From NCBI GenBank assembly GCA_046704385.1, contig JBJKSB010000066.1, positions 13,422 to 77,421 of the forward strand: 64,000 nucleotides of DNA, given 5' to 3'. The stretch is from GH45 sp046704385. GTDB lineage: Bacteria > Bacteroidota > Bacteroidia > Bacteroidales > SZUA-534. How positions within the stretch are numbered: position 1 is the stretch's first letter; the number at the start of each line of letters is the position of its first letter. Position numbers and translations under genes: made by a program. The notes under the pieces are model-generated. The model was given only the letters and a program-made list of their open reading frames with translations. It did not search any database and was not told the DNA's origin. This document shows, one piece after another, positions 52,309 through 61,736 of this stretch.

Positions 52309-52339
52309 TTTGATACCCTTTAAAAAGACTTTAGCTTTA
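52309..52339 (+). promoter_or_regulatory. Probable promoter of the DUF4380 T9SS protein
   Basis: TTTG (52309-52312), exactly 19 bases and TAGCTTTA (52332-52339): a full -33 match and seven of eight defined and free positions of TAnnTTTG. The start codon is 22 bases downstream. Confidence 0.6.
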
Positions 52340-52361
52340 CAAAAATTCAAAAACTACCAAA

Positions 52362-53555
52362 ATGAGAAAACTTTGCTTAACACTACTACTTGGTTTTGTG
52401 ATTACTTCACCCAAACTGTATTCACAAACCATTACACCTGTTGTCGATGCCAGTGGATGTCAGTTTGCTGTTGGTAATACTGCCTTCAGTGTAATAGTCG
52501 ATGGCGGACGTGTTTCGTCATACAAAATTGATGATAAAGAATTTCTTTTTACCGATGAAAATTACGGTGGAGGAAATTTATGGGGTGCTGTATTATGGTC
52601 ATCACCTCAATCGGAATGGAACTGGCCACCGATAACCACATTGGACAGTAAACCATACACCATTGAGGCTCAGGGTAACCGTTGCCGGATGATAAGTGAC
52701 ATTGATTCAAAAATGAAAATGAGGTTTATTAAGGATTTTTATGCCGCCAGTGAAGATACTTCAATAACCGTGGTTTATAAAATGATTAATGAAGGAACCA
52801 CCACCAAACACAATGCACTTTGGGAACTTACACGCGTTCCAACAACAGGGTTCTTCTTCTTCCCAACCGGTGAAGGAAGTGCCACATCAGGACTTGCTAC
52901 CTATGTTCAGGAGAAAAATGGCTATTCATGGTATAATAACCAACTAACAGACGTGGGAGGTCAAAAATTCTTTGCAGATGGAAAAATGGGTTGGGATGCT
53001 TTTATTAATGAGGATCATTACATACTTATTAAGCAATTTGTTGATGTTCCCAATGACAAACACGCTCCCGGGGAAAATGAAATTGAACTCTGGCTGACCA
53101 GTGATTATGCCTATATGGAACTTGAAAATCAAAGTAGCTATGAGTCTATCCCGGCAGGTGATACCATTAAATATATTGTAAAATGGTATTTGCGCAAGTT
53201 ACCCGATACTATGACAGTTGAAGTTGGAAATACTGCCCTGGCTGATTTTGTAACCCACACCATTGGTAATGAAGTGACTGATCCTGATCCCGGTACAGGA
53301 ACGGCTGTTTCAGAAAATTTCAACGCTGAAAACATAGCTCTTTATCCAAATCCGACTAAAGCATCATTTTCCATTCACGATAATCTGAATAAAGAACTCA
53401 GGGTGGAAGTATACAACCTTGCAGGGCAGCTTTTACAAAGAATAAATACTCAGCCTGATAAATCTATTGACGTAAGTATGTTGGATGCCGGTTTGTATAT
53501 TATTAAAATACAAACAGAAACATCGACCCTTACCCAACGGTTGGTTATAAAATAA
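52362..53555 (+). CDS. T9SS-exported DUF4380-domain protein
   Basis: A 397-residue secreted protein. Signal peptide 1-21 (ending KLYSQ) is followed by a DUF4380 domain (about 28-285), recognised by the block GGNLWGAVLWSSPQSEWNWP and PITTLDSKPY. The fold is beta-rich, like galactose mutarotase-type domains, so a carbohydrate-related role is possible but not shown. After a short acidic-proline linker (TDPDPGTGT) the last 75 residues are a T9SS type A sorting domain (LYPNPTKASFSI...LDAGLYIIKIQTE). It has its own promoter and shares a bidirectional terminator with the convergent zinc-ribbon gene. Confidence 0.85.
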   Translation: MRKLCLTLLLGFVITSPKLYSQTITPVVDASGCQFAVGNTAFSVIVDGGRVSSYKIDDKEFLFTDENYGGGNLWGAVLWSSPQSEWNWPPITTLDSKPYTIEAQGNRCRMISDIDSKMKMRFIKDFYAASEDTSITVVYKMINEGTTTKHNALWELTRVPTTGFFFFPTGEGSATSGLATYVQEKNGYSWYNNQLTDVGGQKFFADGKMGWDAFINEDHYILIKQFVDVPNDKHAPGENEIELWLTSDYAYMELENQSSYESIPAGDTIKYIVKWYLRKLPDTMTVEVGNTALADFVTHTIGNEVTDPDPGTGTAVSENFNAENIALYPNPTKASFSIHDNLNKELRVEVYNLAGQLLQRINTQPDKSIDVSMLDAGLYIIKIQTETSTLTQRLVIK

Positions 53556-53560
53556 GATTT

Positions 53561-53600
53561 AAAACCGGGTACGAATTTAATTTTCTGCCCGGTTTTTTTA
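53561..53600. terminator. Bidirectional terminator
   Basis: AAAACCGGG (53561-53569) pairs with CCCGGTTTT (53588-53596), followed by T on the plus strand and preceded by A, so that it also works on the minus strand. It separates the convergent DUF4380 and zinc-ribbon genes. Confidence 0.85.
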
Positions 53601-53960
53601 GAATTTTTCTTCCCAGTGAATCAGCAGATACAAATCCTCGCCCAGGGGCAAATAGCCTTCATCATAACACAACTTATAAGTGTTGCCTTTTTGAGTCTCA
53701 TAAATACTTGTAAAGTAGTTAAAATCAAAACCTTCCTGGATTAATTTCGATCTGCTTACTTTTGTTTTACCATTGATGTTTAGCGATTTCAGAACCGCAT
53801 AATTCTTTTTTAAAACCCGGTTTATTTTCTGTACAAAAACACTTGCAGCACTGTAACGTTCATTATTAAATGAATTCCGGCACTGGTCGGAACAAAATTT
53901 TTTATCAATTCTACCTGTGATTGCATCGCCGCAAACCGGACATAATCTTTTTTCGGTCAT
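53598..53960 (-). CDS. Small zinc-ribbon protein
   Basis: A 120-residue cytoplasmic protein. An N-terminal zinc ribbon has Cys7-x2-Cys10 and Cys23-x3-Cys27 (LCPVC, KFCSDQC), like the DUF2116/YacG-type ribbons. The following helix-rich region (NRVLKKNYAVLKSLNINGK, then KLIQEGFDFNYFTSIYE) is conserved in Bacteroidota proteins of this size and could bind nucleic acid. I cannot give a function. It is convergent with the DUF4380 gene, and its start is about 170 bases from the divergent ssb gene. Confidence 0.72.
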   Translation of the reverse strand: MTEKRLCPVCGDAITGRIDKKFCSDQCRNSFNNERYSAASVFVQKINRVLKKNYAVLKSLNINGKTKVSRSKLIQEGFDFNYFTSIYETQKGNTYKLCYDEGYLPLGEDLYLLIHWEEKF

Positions 53961-54132
53961 TTTGGTTATTTTATAAATATCAGATTTACAAATATATAAC
54001 CAATTTTAAACACTTACAAACGGTTTTAAGCGAATATTAAGCAACTGTAAATGTTTATTTACCGGCTTACTCTTTCGGGATGTTGCAACTTTGCTTCATC
54101 AATTTTTTAGTAATAATTTAAATTTTACGATT

Positions 54133-54477
54133 ATGACAACTTTAAGGAACAGAGTACAATTAGTAGGTAATTTAGGGATGAACCCTGAAATTGTAAATTT
54201 CGAGAGTGGTAAAAAAATTGCCAAGTTTACAGTAGCAACCAACGAAACCTATTTAAATGGTAATGGAAAACCGATCACCGATACCCAGTGGCATAATGTG
54301 GTTGCCTGGGGCAAACAGGCTGAAATTGCTGAAAAACAGCTTCAAAAAGGTAATGAAGTAGCTCTTGAAGGCAAATTAACCTATCGCCATTATGATGATA
54401 AAAATGGGCAAACCAAATATCTGACAGAAATAGTGCTTACCAGTTACATTATTTTCCCTGCCGAGCGGAAAAACTGA
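54133..54477 (+). CDS. ssb: Single-stranded DNA-binding protein, short form
   Basis: A 114-residue SSB with one OB-fold: VQLVGNLGMNPEIVNFESG at the start, then KFTVATNETY, TQWHNVVAWGKQAEIAE and the GNEVALEGKLTYR strand. It binds single-stranded DNA in replication and repair. Normal SSBs continue with a flexible linker and an acidic tip (D-D-D-I-P-F type) that recruits partner proteins; this one stops right after the OB-fold (SYIIFPAERKN), so it cannot recruit partners that way. It may be a second, accessory SSB. The ATG at 54133 is preferred over the TTG at 54091. A terminator follows. Confidence 0.9.
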   Translation: MTTLRNRVQLVGNLGMNPEIVNFESGKKIAKFTVATNETYLNGNGKPITDTQWHNVVAWGKQAEIAEKQLQKGNEVALEGKLTYRHYDDKNGQTKYLTEIVLTSYIIFPAERKN

Positions 54478-54803
54478 AAATACCTCATAAAAAGATAAAA
54501 GGCCGCTGCAAATATTAACCAGTGGCCTTTTTTTATTCTTGAGTATTCCGGGTTGCTTTTCAGTTTATTAACCTGAACTTGAGATAAAATATGCTGATAA
54601 AAATCATAACAATAAGATTAAAAAAGATGCGTAAGTTACAACCAAATAGGTACTTTAATTGTCATGTAAATGAAATAATAGCAAAAATTAACAAAGCATC
54701 TGATTATAAACATCTTACAAAACAAGAAGAAAAATAGCCCAAATATGTAATACCTGAGTAATTCATCTAATACTATAATTATTAACTCATTAATTGAAAA
54801 AGT
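54478..54803. other. Intergenic region containing the ssb terminator
   Basis: About 325 bases. The terminator lies at 54497-54534; the remaining 270 bases are AT-rich without a convincing gene or RNA and presumably carry the promoter of the lipoprotein gene, though no good consensus match is seen. Confidence 0.5.
54497..54534 (+). terminator. Rho-independent terminator behind ssb
   Basis: AAAAGGCC-G-CTG (54497-54508) pairs with CAG-T-GGCCTTTT (54520-54531) around an 11-base loop, with one G-T pair in the stem, and ends in seven T. Confidence 0.85.
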
Positions 54804-55394
54804 ATGAAAATTAAAAATTTATTTGTCGTTGCAATCGCAGCATTTGCTGGTTTGGTATCGTGCGATCTGGGGAGTCTAAATCTCACTACTAATTTAAAAA
54901 CTAATCTGAACACTGATATTCCTCTTGAAGCATCGAGCACGAAATCGGTCACCCTGAATAGTGATTTATACTTCTTTGGCGGTACAGGTACTATTGATCT
55001 GAAGGATAATTCAGACTTAAAAGATCAGCTTGACAAATTAAAATCGATGGAAACTGACAGTGCTTCATTTGAAGTTAATGGTCTGCCTGATGGTAAAGGA
55101 TTATATTCTATAACTTTTATTGCCACCGTAGTTTTAGGTGATCAAAATTTTGAATTTAGTTTTTATGATTTTAATACAACGGATGCTCCGATTACTAATG
55201 GTTCAGTTGTTAAATTAAGTGCAGAGCAGGTTAATGCTTTGAATAGTGCCTTTACTAAATGGGAGGAACTTGGATTTAAAGACGCGGTGGTTTCATTTGG
55301 GGTTACCGGTACTTCTGATTTTGACCTGACAACGGTTGAGGTTCCGCCAACTATTAAATTTACAAATGCTGTATCTGTTAAAGCAGGTGTTTAA
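54804..55394 (+). CDS. Predicted lipoprotein of unknown function
   Basis: A 196-residue lipoprotein: signal FVVAIAAFAGLVSC gives a lipidated Cys20. The mature part starts with Thr/Asn-rich sequence (LTTNLKTNLNTD) and continues as alternating strands (FEVNGLPDGKGLYSITFIAT, VSFGVTGTSDFDL). It looks like a beta-sandwich envelope protein; I do not recognise the family. Only one Cys is present. It is a single-gene unit with a strong terminator. Confidence 0.7.
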   Translation: MKIKNLFVVAIAAFAGLVSCDLGSLNLTTNLKTNLNTDIPLEASSTKSVTLNSDLYFFGGTGTIDLKDNSDLKDQLDKLKSMETDSASFEVNGLPDGKGLYSITFIATVVLGDQNFEFSFYDFNTTDAPITNGSVVKLSAEQVNALNSAFTKWEELGFKDAVVSFGVTGTSDFDLTTVEVPPTIKFTNAVSVKAGV

Positions 55395-55409
55395 TAATTT
55401 AAGGCAAAA

Positions 55410-55446
55410 AATAAAGGCTGATTGATTGTCAGCCTTTATTTTACCC
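55410..55446 (+). terminator. Rho-independent terminator
   Basis: AATAAAGGCTGA (55410-55421) pairs perfectly with TCAGCCTTTATT (55429-55440) around a seven-base loop. T residues follow. The dispersed element copy B starts within its right arm. Confidence 0.88.
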
Positions 55447-55520
55447 CACTCCCGACAAAAGTCGGGATCTCCCTTAAAATCAGTGGAGAAAAGCGGAACC
55501 TCGAAGCAAGCTTCGAGGAA
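55435..55520. repeat. Dispersed palindromic element, intact copy B
   Basis: Contains two perfect hairpins: CCCGAC-AAAA-GTCGGG (55451-55466) and CCTCGAAGC-AA-GCTTCGAGG (55499-55518), the second followed by AATTTTTT. The first 65 bases match copy A at 2989-3055. The second hairpin is not preserved in copy A. It sits between a plus-strand terminator and the 3' end of the adenylate kinase gene. Confidence 0.6.
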
Positions 55521-55538
55521 TTTTTTATTTGAATTCTA

Positions 55539-56705
55539 TCATATCTTCTTGAAAACCACCTCAACTTCATTTGAAAGCCGGTTAAAAACTTCCTCGAAAG
55601 TACCTAGTCCGTCTATCCGCCTTACATGGTAAACCTGATCATATTTTTCAATTACCGGAATGGTCTTGGTTTCGTGCTCCTGTAATCGTTTTACAATTTT
55701 TTCAGTACTTGTATCGTAAGGCATGCACCGGTCGGTTTTACTGCGTTCGTTAAGCCGTGTAATTAGTTCCAGCAAAGGGACTTCAATTTCAATAACTTCA
55801 GATATACCTGTACCGTGTTTCATTAATAAACCGTCAAGAATATACGATTGAACCAAGGTGCGAGGAAAGCCTTTGAAAATAAATCCCTTTATTCCTTTTG
55901 AGGCTTCAATTTTCTTTTCGATCAGCTGCACAACAATTTCATCCGGAACCAACTGTCCACTTTCATAAAGTGCTTTAATCTTTTTGCCCACTGGTGTATT
56001 CTCTTTAATCTCATTTTCAAGCATTTTGCCTGTTGAAACATATTCCAATCCATATTTTTTTGCAAGAGCCACACCTTGTGATCCTCTACCCGAGCCCGGA
56101 TATCCAAAAAGAACAATGTTTAGCAAACGCTTGCTCATTTCGGTTTGCAAAATGCTGCTTATTTTGGTTTGTACCTTGTCAATACTCTCTTCTCCGTTAA
56201 TAGCCTGATATATTCCCTTCTCTTTATAAAATTGTAAAACCGGTAGTGTTTTGTCTTCATATTCTTTCAGCCGGTTACGAATCACCTCTTCATTGTCATC
56301 ACTCCTTCCGGATGATTTTCCTCTTTCGAGAAGCCTCTGTACCGACACCTCCGGATTAACTTCGAGGCTTATAAGGCAATTTAACGAGGTATTTAGTTTA
56401 ATCATTAAACCTTCCAAAATATAAGCCTGCACATAAGTACGAGGGAATCCATCGAACAAAAATCCTTTTGATTCCTGGTTCTCTTTGATGGTTTTTTCAA
56501 TAATCTGAACAATAATTTCATCAGAAACAAGCCCACCTGAAGCAATAATACTCTTTGCTTCGAGTCCAAGTTTGCTTTCAGCGGCAAGTTCTTTGCGCAG
56601 AATATCACCCGTTGAAATGTAGAATAGTTTATACTTTTTTATCAGGAATTCTGACTGGGTCCCTTTACCTGCTCCGGGAGGTCCAAAAAGTGCAATATTG
56701 AGCAT
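55539..56705 (-). CDS. adk: Tandem adenylate kinase fusion with degenerate second domain
   Basis: A 388-residue protein made of two adenylate kinase domains, each about 190 residues; ordinary Adk is a single domain. Domain 1 (1-188) has an intact P-loop GPPGAGKGT (8-16), FLFDGFPRT (82-90), a short LID region with GRSDD (133-137) and RLKEYE. Domain 2 (195-388) aligns throughout (NIVLFG, YVSTG, VPDEIVVQLIEK, GFPRT, RLQEHETKTIPVI) but its P-loop is GYPGSGRGS (201-209): the catalytic Lys is Arg207, and the conserved Asp of FDGFPRT is Lys in FIFKGFPRT (275-283). Domain 1 should convert AMP plus ATP to two ADP; domain 2 is probably inactive and may be regulatory. Single-gene unit. Confidence 0.9.
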   Translation of the reverse strand: MLNIALFGPPGAGKGTQSEFLIKKYKLFYISTGDILRKELAAESKLGLEAKSIIASGGLVSDEIIVQIIEKTIKENQESKGFLFDGFPRTYVQAYILEGLMIKLNTSLNCLISLEVNPEVSVQRLLERGKSSGRSDDNEEVIRNRLKEYEDKTLPVLQFYKEKGIYQAINGEESIDKVQTKISSILQTEMSKRLLNIVLFGYPGSGRGSQGVALAKKYGLEYVSTGKMLENEIKENTPVGKKIKALYESGQLVPDEIVVQLIEKKIEASKGIKGFIFKGFPRTLVQSYILDGLLMKHGTGISEVIEIEVPLLELITRLNERSKTDRCMPYDTSTEKIVKRLQEHETKTIPVIEKYDQVYHVRRIDGLGTFEEVFNRLSNEVEVVFKKI

Positions 56706-56864
56706 AATAATTTAGTTTATGAATTTGGCTTTAATTTCAGAATAATAATTAAATAAACATAATGATTGATAAAGAAAATTTTTAAAGTTTACCATCCCCG
56801 ATGCAAGCCTGCTAAGTATTTCGCCAACTTTACTTCAGCTTTCGCTGAAAATTAATTTTAACTA

Positions 56865-59800
56865 CTATAAATTCTTTTGAATTAATTCAATAAGATCATG
56901 CTTATGAATAGGCTTGCTTATATAAGCAACACAACCCATTTTTAAAGCCCTGTCCTTTTCATCGATATTTGCAAAAGCAGTTTGAGCAATAATTTTAATC
57001 TCAGGGTTTGATTCCAGAATTATTCTTGCCGCTTCATAACCATCTAAATCAGGCAAACGGATGTCCATTAAAATTAAATCAATTGGTTCTTCAGCTGAAA
57101 GTTTAATGGCCTCATGAGCAAAACCCACGCAAATTATATTAAAATTAAAACCCGAGAGGATTTCTTTTATATATTCAGCATTATAAAAATCATCTTCAAC
57201 AATTAAAATGGTTTTATTCTGTTCAAGAACGTTAAGGGTTTCAGTATTTGTTTCAGTAATAACTTTGGGTTCAGCAACTTTATAATCAACTGTAAATTTG
57301 AATTCCGATCCTTTATTTAATTCAGAACTGACCGTGATGGAGCCACCCAATAAATTAACCAACCCTTTAACAATAGATAGACCCAAACCTGTACCGCCCA
57401 GGTTCTTTTTAGGAAGGGCATTCAACTGGGCAAACCTTTCAAAAATAAAAGATACCTTATCAGGCGGTATTCCTATGCCCGTATCCGAAACCATAAAAAT
57501 GATTTTTGTATCTTCCAGTATGCAATGGCACTTTATGTGTCCTTCATTTGTAAATTTCAGGGCATTACCCATTAAATTAAATAATATTTGTTTCAATTTC
57601 CCTTTATCGGTTATAATTGTTGTATTACACAGATTATTATCAATTTCAAATTGTAATGAAATATGCTGTTTGTTGATTCTGATTTTTTGTTCGCCAAATA
57701 ATACTTCCAGTTCGGAAAATAATTCAGTTAATCTGCATTCTTCATTATTAACCAGAAGCGATCCGGCTTCAATTTTCGAAATGTCAAGAATATCATTAAT
57801 AATTTCAAGTAAATCGTTACTTCTGATTTTAATAATTTTAGTAAAATTTTCCAGCTTACTCCGATTGCCAAAATTGGACAACAAGAGATCAGAAAAACCC
57901 ATTATAGCATTCAGAGGTGTTCTTATTTCATGAGACATATTTTGAAGAAATGCCGTTTTCAAACGGTCGCTTTCTTCGGCCTTTTCTTTGGCCAATTTAA
58001 GATCTTTAATCAACATCAAACGTTCAGATATTTTCCAAACGCTGTCCATCAACAAAGTCATTTGCCGGATATCAGTTTGATCATAATCAGTTTTTTTATT
58101 AGCAACCCCTGCCACAGCAACAATTTTCCCATGCGAGAAAACCGGAATGGTCAAAAACTTTGATAATTTCACATGACCTTCGGGAATTCCCTTTTTTAGT
58201 GGATTTTCAGCCTGATAATCATTAATGATAATTGGTTTTTTCTGTCTGACTGCTTCACCCCAACAACCAGTTTTTTCTAAATCGTAAACAGTTTGCGGGT
58301 CAATAACGGCACAATCCTTCATCACATTTTTTGACCATGTATTCAGAATAAATTGCTTTTTATCTCCATTATAAAAATAAATATAACCTATTTTACTCTT
58401 TGTAAGCGAAATAGCCTCCTCCAAGGCAAAGTTTAACAGTTCCTGAACTGAATTGGCAGGATGTTGTGAAACCCTGAGCAAACTCTCAAGCCTTTCGTTA
58501 TTAAATAATATCTCGTCGTTTTGATGTTTTATTTTTCGCTCTTTTTCTTCTGCCTTTTCTTTAGCATCAATAAGCTCATGCTCCACCTTCTTTTTTTCGG
58601 TTATATCAGTAACAATTCCTATAAGACCCAAAATGTTTCCGTTATCATCTTTAATGGCATCAGCCCTTTCAAAAGCATAAAATACTGTTCCGTCTTTTTT
58701 TACCATTTCCAGTTCGCCAATCCATGGTTTGCCATTCTGAATAGTTTCAAACATTTCTTTTGCTATATCAGGATCTTTTATAGCAGCAGTCCCACCTCCA
58801 ATGTCATGAAGTTCTTCAGGTGTTTTAAAACCAAATAAATCACACATGGCTTTATTTTGATAAAAATGAACTCCTTGTGCATTCGAAATACCAATAGCAT
58901 CACTTGTGGATTCAATAGCAAACATGAATTGGGTCAGTTTCTCTTCGGCATTTTTTCTTTCAGTTATATCTCTGATACTTGCAATGGTATATAATTCATT
59001 ATTTAAATTGTAATGACCTACAGAAACTTCAAAAGGAAATTCCTCACCATTCTTTTTCAATCCAACTGTTTCGTAAGATGATGGCACATCTTCACCCTCA
59101 CTCCGTTTTTTAATAAACTCTTTAATCCTTTTTCTTTCTCCGGGCGCAATTTGTTCCAACAATGATTTCCCTATTATCTCATCCTGACTATTCCATCCAA
59201 AAAGATTGATATATCGGTTATTGAATAATACATTTTTACCATTTTTTGAAATACCTATAGCATCCTGCGAATTATCAAAAATGGCTTTTAATTGCTTCTG
59301 ACTTTCTTCAGCCAGTTCTTTTGCTTTTATTAATTCAATTTCACTTGTTTTTTTGTCGGTAATATCCTGAATGGTTCCAATCATTTCAACGATGTTATCA
59401 TTTTCGTCAAACGATACGTCCCCCTGTCCATAAACCCAACGAACTTTTTTGTCGTTAATCCTGACAATTCGATACTCCTTTGTAAATGTTTTTTTGTTTT
59501 TAATTACTTCTTCAACCAGGTAATCGTTCATCATTTGTCTGTCGTCGGGATGGATAATATCCAACCAACCTTCAACACTTCTGATAAAGTCTTTATCAAT
59601 CCCAAATATCCGGTCAAGAGTTGCGGATGATTTCCAGAACCCGGCTTTAAAATCTGTCCTATAAGAACCCACATTTCCAACCGCCTGTGATCGTCGTAGA
59701 AAAAACTCATTTACCTCGGCCCTATCTTTCGCTTTAATTAGTTCTAATTCAAATTGCTTTTTATCGGTTACGTCATTAAAAACTACAGCAAACTTATTGC

Positions 59801-61376
59801 CTTCAAGTTTATATGCAAATACATTATAATATTTTTGAGTTGCTGCATTATAGTCAGTAAATTCTTCGGGATTTCCAGTTAAAACAATTCTCCCGTATCT
59901 ATCTAACCAGGTTTGTTCAATACTTGGCATTATTTCCTTTATTCGTTTACCGATGACAGATTCAGCCTTTATTCCAACCACTTTTTCCCAAACCGGGTTT
60001 ACTTCTAAAAATATATAATCAACCGGCTCTCCCTTTTCATTGAATATAATTTCGTGTAAGCCAAAGGCATTCATCATATTCGAAAAAAGGCTTTTGTATC
60101 TTATTTCGTTTTCCTCAGCCTTTTCTTTGGCCCTGATCAATTCCTCTTCTGCTTTCTTTCTTTCAGTGATATCTTCAAATAAACTGGCAAAATGCTTAGG
60201 TTTAGGTGAATAACAGTGAACTTTAATATATTTATTAAAAGTTTGGGAAAAATACTCAATTGTAAAAGGAACACCGGTTAATCCTACATTACCATATTGC
60301 CGGATCATATTATCATCAGCATTGGGCATTATTTCTTTTATTGTTTTGCCAATAACTTCACCTGGCTTTAAACCACTAAAAGCTTCGTAATAGGCATTAG
60401 CTTCCAAAGTTTTAAAATCAACCGGATTGTCTTTTTCATCTGTTATCACCTCATTAAGTACAAAACCATAATTGAGATTTTCGAAAAGTGCCCGGTAATT
60501 TTCTTTGCTTTCTTCGGCCAGATCTTTGGAAATAAGTAGTTCCCTGGTTTTGTTTCTTATTTGGGTAATATCTTCGAAGGTAGCCACCACTTCAAAGGGT
60601 TTTGAGTTTTTCGCTTTGAAACGAGGTATCGAATTGATATTAATCCATGTATAATTATTGCTTTTGGGATTAAATACACCCATTACCTGGTTAAAAACCG
60701 GTTTGCCGGTTTTTAATGAAATCATTACAGGATGGGTTTCGCCCGGAAAATTGCTTCCGTCTTCATGTATTGCCCGCCAGCGCGGGTCAATGGACTTGCG
60801 TCCCCGCATCTGGTCGATAGTTAATCCGAGTATTTTTTCAGCTGCTTTATTGGCAAAAATAATTTCTCCATCCGCATTTTCATAAACAACTCCTTGTACG
60901 GTATTATCGAATAGAAATTTGTGTTTTTCTTCACTTTCTTTTAAGGCTAATTCTGCTTCTTTTGTATCAGTTACATCTCTCAATGATGACCTTGACCCAA
61001 CATAATTTTTATCTAGCCAGATGGGCCGTATTTCAATAGCTGCATGCCTTAATTCCTTTTTTTTCGTAAAAAAGCGGTTTTCAAAAGATATAACCGTTTT
61101 TCTTTCACTGGCCAGTTCCATCTTTTCGATAACGAAAAGGTAATCCTCCGGATGAATAATATCTTTTATGGTAATTTTCCCGGTCAGAAAATCTTCATTA
61201 CAATAACCGGTTATTTTTTTAAATGCAGGGCTGCTATATATTAATTTACCGGTTTTATCGCGTAAAACTTCCCAATTAACAGAATAGTCTGCTATTAATT
61301 GCAAATCAGCAAGTTTAAGTTCTAATTGTTTTATTCTTTCTTCTAAATCCTGATATGAGGGTTTACGTTCAGACAT
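56865..61376 (-). CDS. Giant seven-PAS hybrid histidine kinase with receiver domain
   Basis: A 1503-residue cytoplasmic sensor kinase without membrane spans. Seven PAS domains run from about 20 to 930, separated by coiled linkers of the type TERKKAEEELI.AKEKAEE. A GAF domain follows (about 960-1120), then HisKA with His1149 in MSHEIRTP, a GHKL ATPase (about 1250-1370; NLMGNALKFT, DTGIGIP, GTGLGLSIV) and a C-terminal receiver (about 1385-1500) with phospho-acceptor Asp1438 in LMDIRLP. PAS domains of this kind bind small ligands, haem or flavin; none can be named. There is no fused output and no regulator gene beside it, so phosphate must go to a separate protein. Confidence 0.95.
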   Translation of the reverse strand: MSERKPSYQDLEERIKQLELKLADLQLIADYSVNWEVLRDKTGKLIYSSPAFKKITGYCNEDFLTGKITIKDIIHPEDYLFVIEKMELASERKTVISFENRFFTKKKELRHAAIEIRPIWLDKNYVGSRSSLRDVTDTKEAELALKESEEKHKFLFDNTVQGVVYENADGEIIFANKAAEKILGLTIDQMRGRKSIDPRWRAIHEDGSNFPGETHPVMISLKTGKPVFNQVMGVFNPKSNNYTWININSIPRFKAKNSKPFEVVATFEDITQIRNKTRELLISKDLAEESKENYRALFENLNYGFVLNEVITDEKDNPVDFKTLEANAYYEAFSGLKPGEVIGKTIKEIMPNADDNMIRQYGNVGLTGVPFTIEYFSQTFNKYIKVHCYSPKPKHFASLFEDITERKKAEEELIRAKEKAEENEIRYKSLFSNMMNAFGLHEIIFNEKGEPVDYIFLEVNPVWEKVVGIKAESVIGKRIKEIMPSIEQTWLDRYGRIVLTGNPEEFTDYNAATQKYYNVFAYKLEGNKFAVVFNDVTDKKQFELELIKAKDRAEVNEFFLRRSQAVGNVGSYRTDFKAGFWKSSATLDRIFGIDKDFIRSVEGWLDIIHPDDRQMMNDYLVEEVIKNKKTFTKEYRIVRINDKKVRWVYGQGDVSFDENDNIVEMIGTIQDITDKKTSEIELIKAKELAEESQKQLKAIFDNSQDAIGISKNGKNVLFNNRYINLFGWNSQDEIIGKSLLEQIAPGERKRIKEFIKKRSEGEDVPSSYETVGLKKNGEEFPFEVSVGHYNLNNELYTIASIRDITERKNAEEKLTQFMFAIESTSDAIGISNAQGVHFYQNKAMCDLFGFKTPEELHDIGGGTAAIKDPDIAKEMFETIQNGKPWIGELEMVKKDGTVFYAFERADAIKDDNGNILGLIGIVTDITEKKKVEHELIDAKEKAEEKERKIKHQNDEILFNNERLESLLRVSQHPANSVQELLNFALEEAISLTKSKIGYIYFYNGDKKQFILNTWSKNVMKDCAVIDPQTVYDLEKTGCWGEAVRQKKPIIINDYQAENPLKKGIPEGHVKLSKFLTIPVFSHGKIVAVAGVANKKTDYDQTDIRQMTLLMDSVWKISERLMLIKDLKLAKEKAEESDRLKTAFLQNMSHEIRTPLNAIMGFSDLLLSNFGNRSKLENFTKIIKIRSNDLLEIINDILDISKIEAGSLLVNNEECRLTELFSELEVLFGEQKIRINKQHISLQFEIDNNLCNTTIITDKGKLKQILFNLMGNALKFTNEGHIKCHCILEDTKIIFMVSDTGIGIPPDKVSFIFERFAQLNALPKKNLGGTGLGLSIVKGLVNLLGGSITVSSELNKGSEFKFTVDYKVAEPKVITETNTETLNVLEQNKTILIVEDDFYNAEYIKEILSGFNFNIICVGFAHEAIKLSAEEPIDLILMDIRLPDLDGYEAARIILESNPEIKIIAQTAFANIDEKDRALKMGCVAYISKPIHKHDLIELIQKNL

Positions 61377-61736
61377 ATAAAAAATTATTCCGGTTTAATT
61401 AATCTATCCTAATTTATTAAAATTAATGGTAAAATAATTCGATTAGGCCAGATTATTTAATGGTTTATTCAAAAAAACAGCAACAAAACCACATAGGTAA
61501 TTATGGAAGCTTTTTTACAACAAAGCCAAAACATCGCCAAAATTAAATGCGATAGCTGATCCGCAGAGTAACTTTTTCTCACACGAAAGCGGCTCAATAC
61601 ACGCCAGTAATAATTGTCATTCAGGCAGGTTAAACAATAACTTCTCAGAAGCCAGACCATTTACCAGTGGCATCGACCCCTGGTAATGGCTTAATAAAAC
61701 TATAATCTACAGAAAGTATTTTTAATCCGGTAAAAC
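61377..61736. other. Intergenic region with a possible hairpin
   Basis: About 360 bases between two minus-strand genes. CCATTTACCAG (61658-61668) and CTGGTAATGG (61680-61689) form an inverted repeat with one bulged base, but no T-run follows on either strand. I see no gene here; a frame on the minus strand (61469-61660) has no recognisable features. Confidence 0.5.

Noticed and set aside
57298..57933. Plus-strand frame of 211 codons opposite the giant kinase
   Set aside because: Lies fully inside the conserved HisKA/HATPase coding region on the other strand and resembles no protein family.
61469..61660. Small minus-strand gene between the giant kinase and the DUF418 gene
   Set aside because: No signal, domain or conserved-looking composition, and no start context; treated as non-coding.
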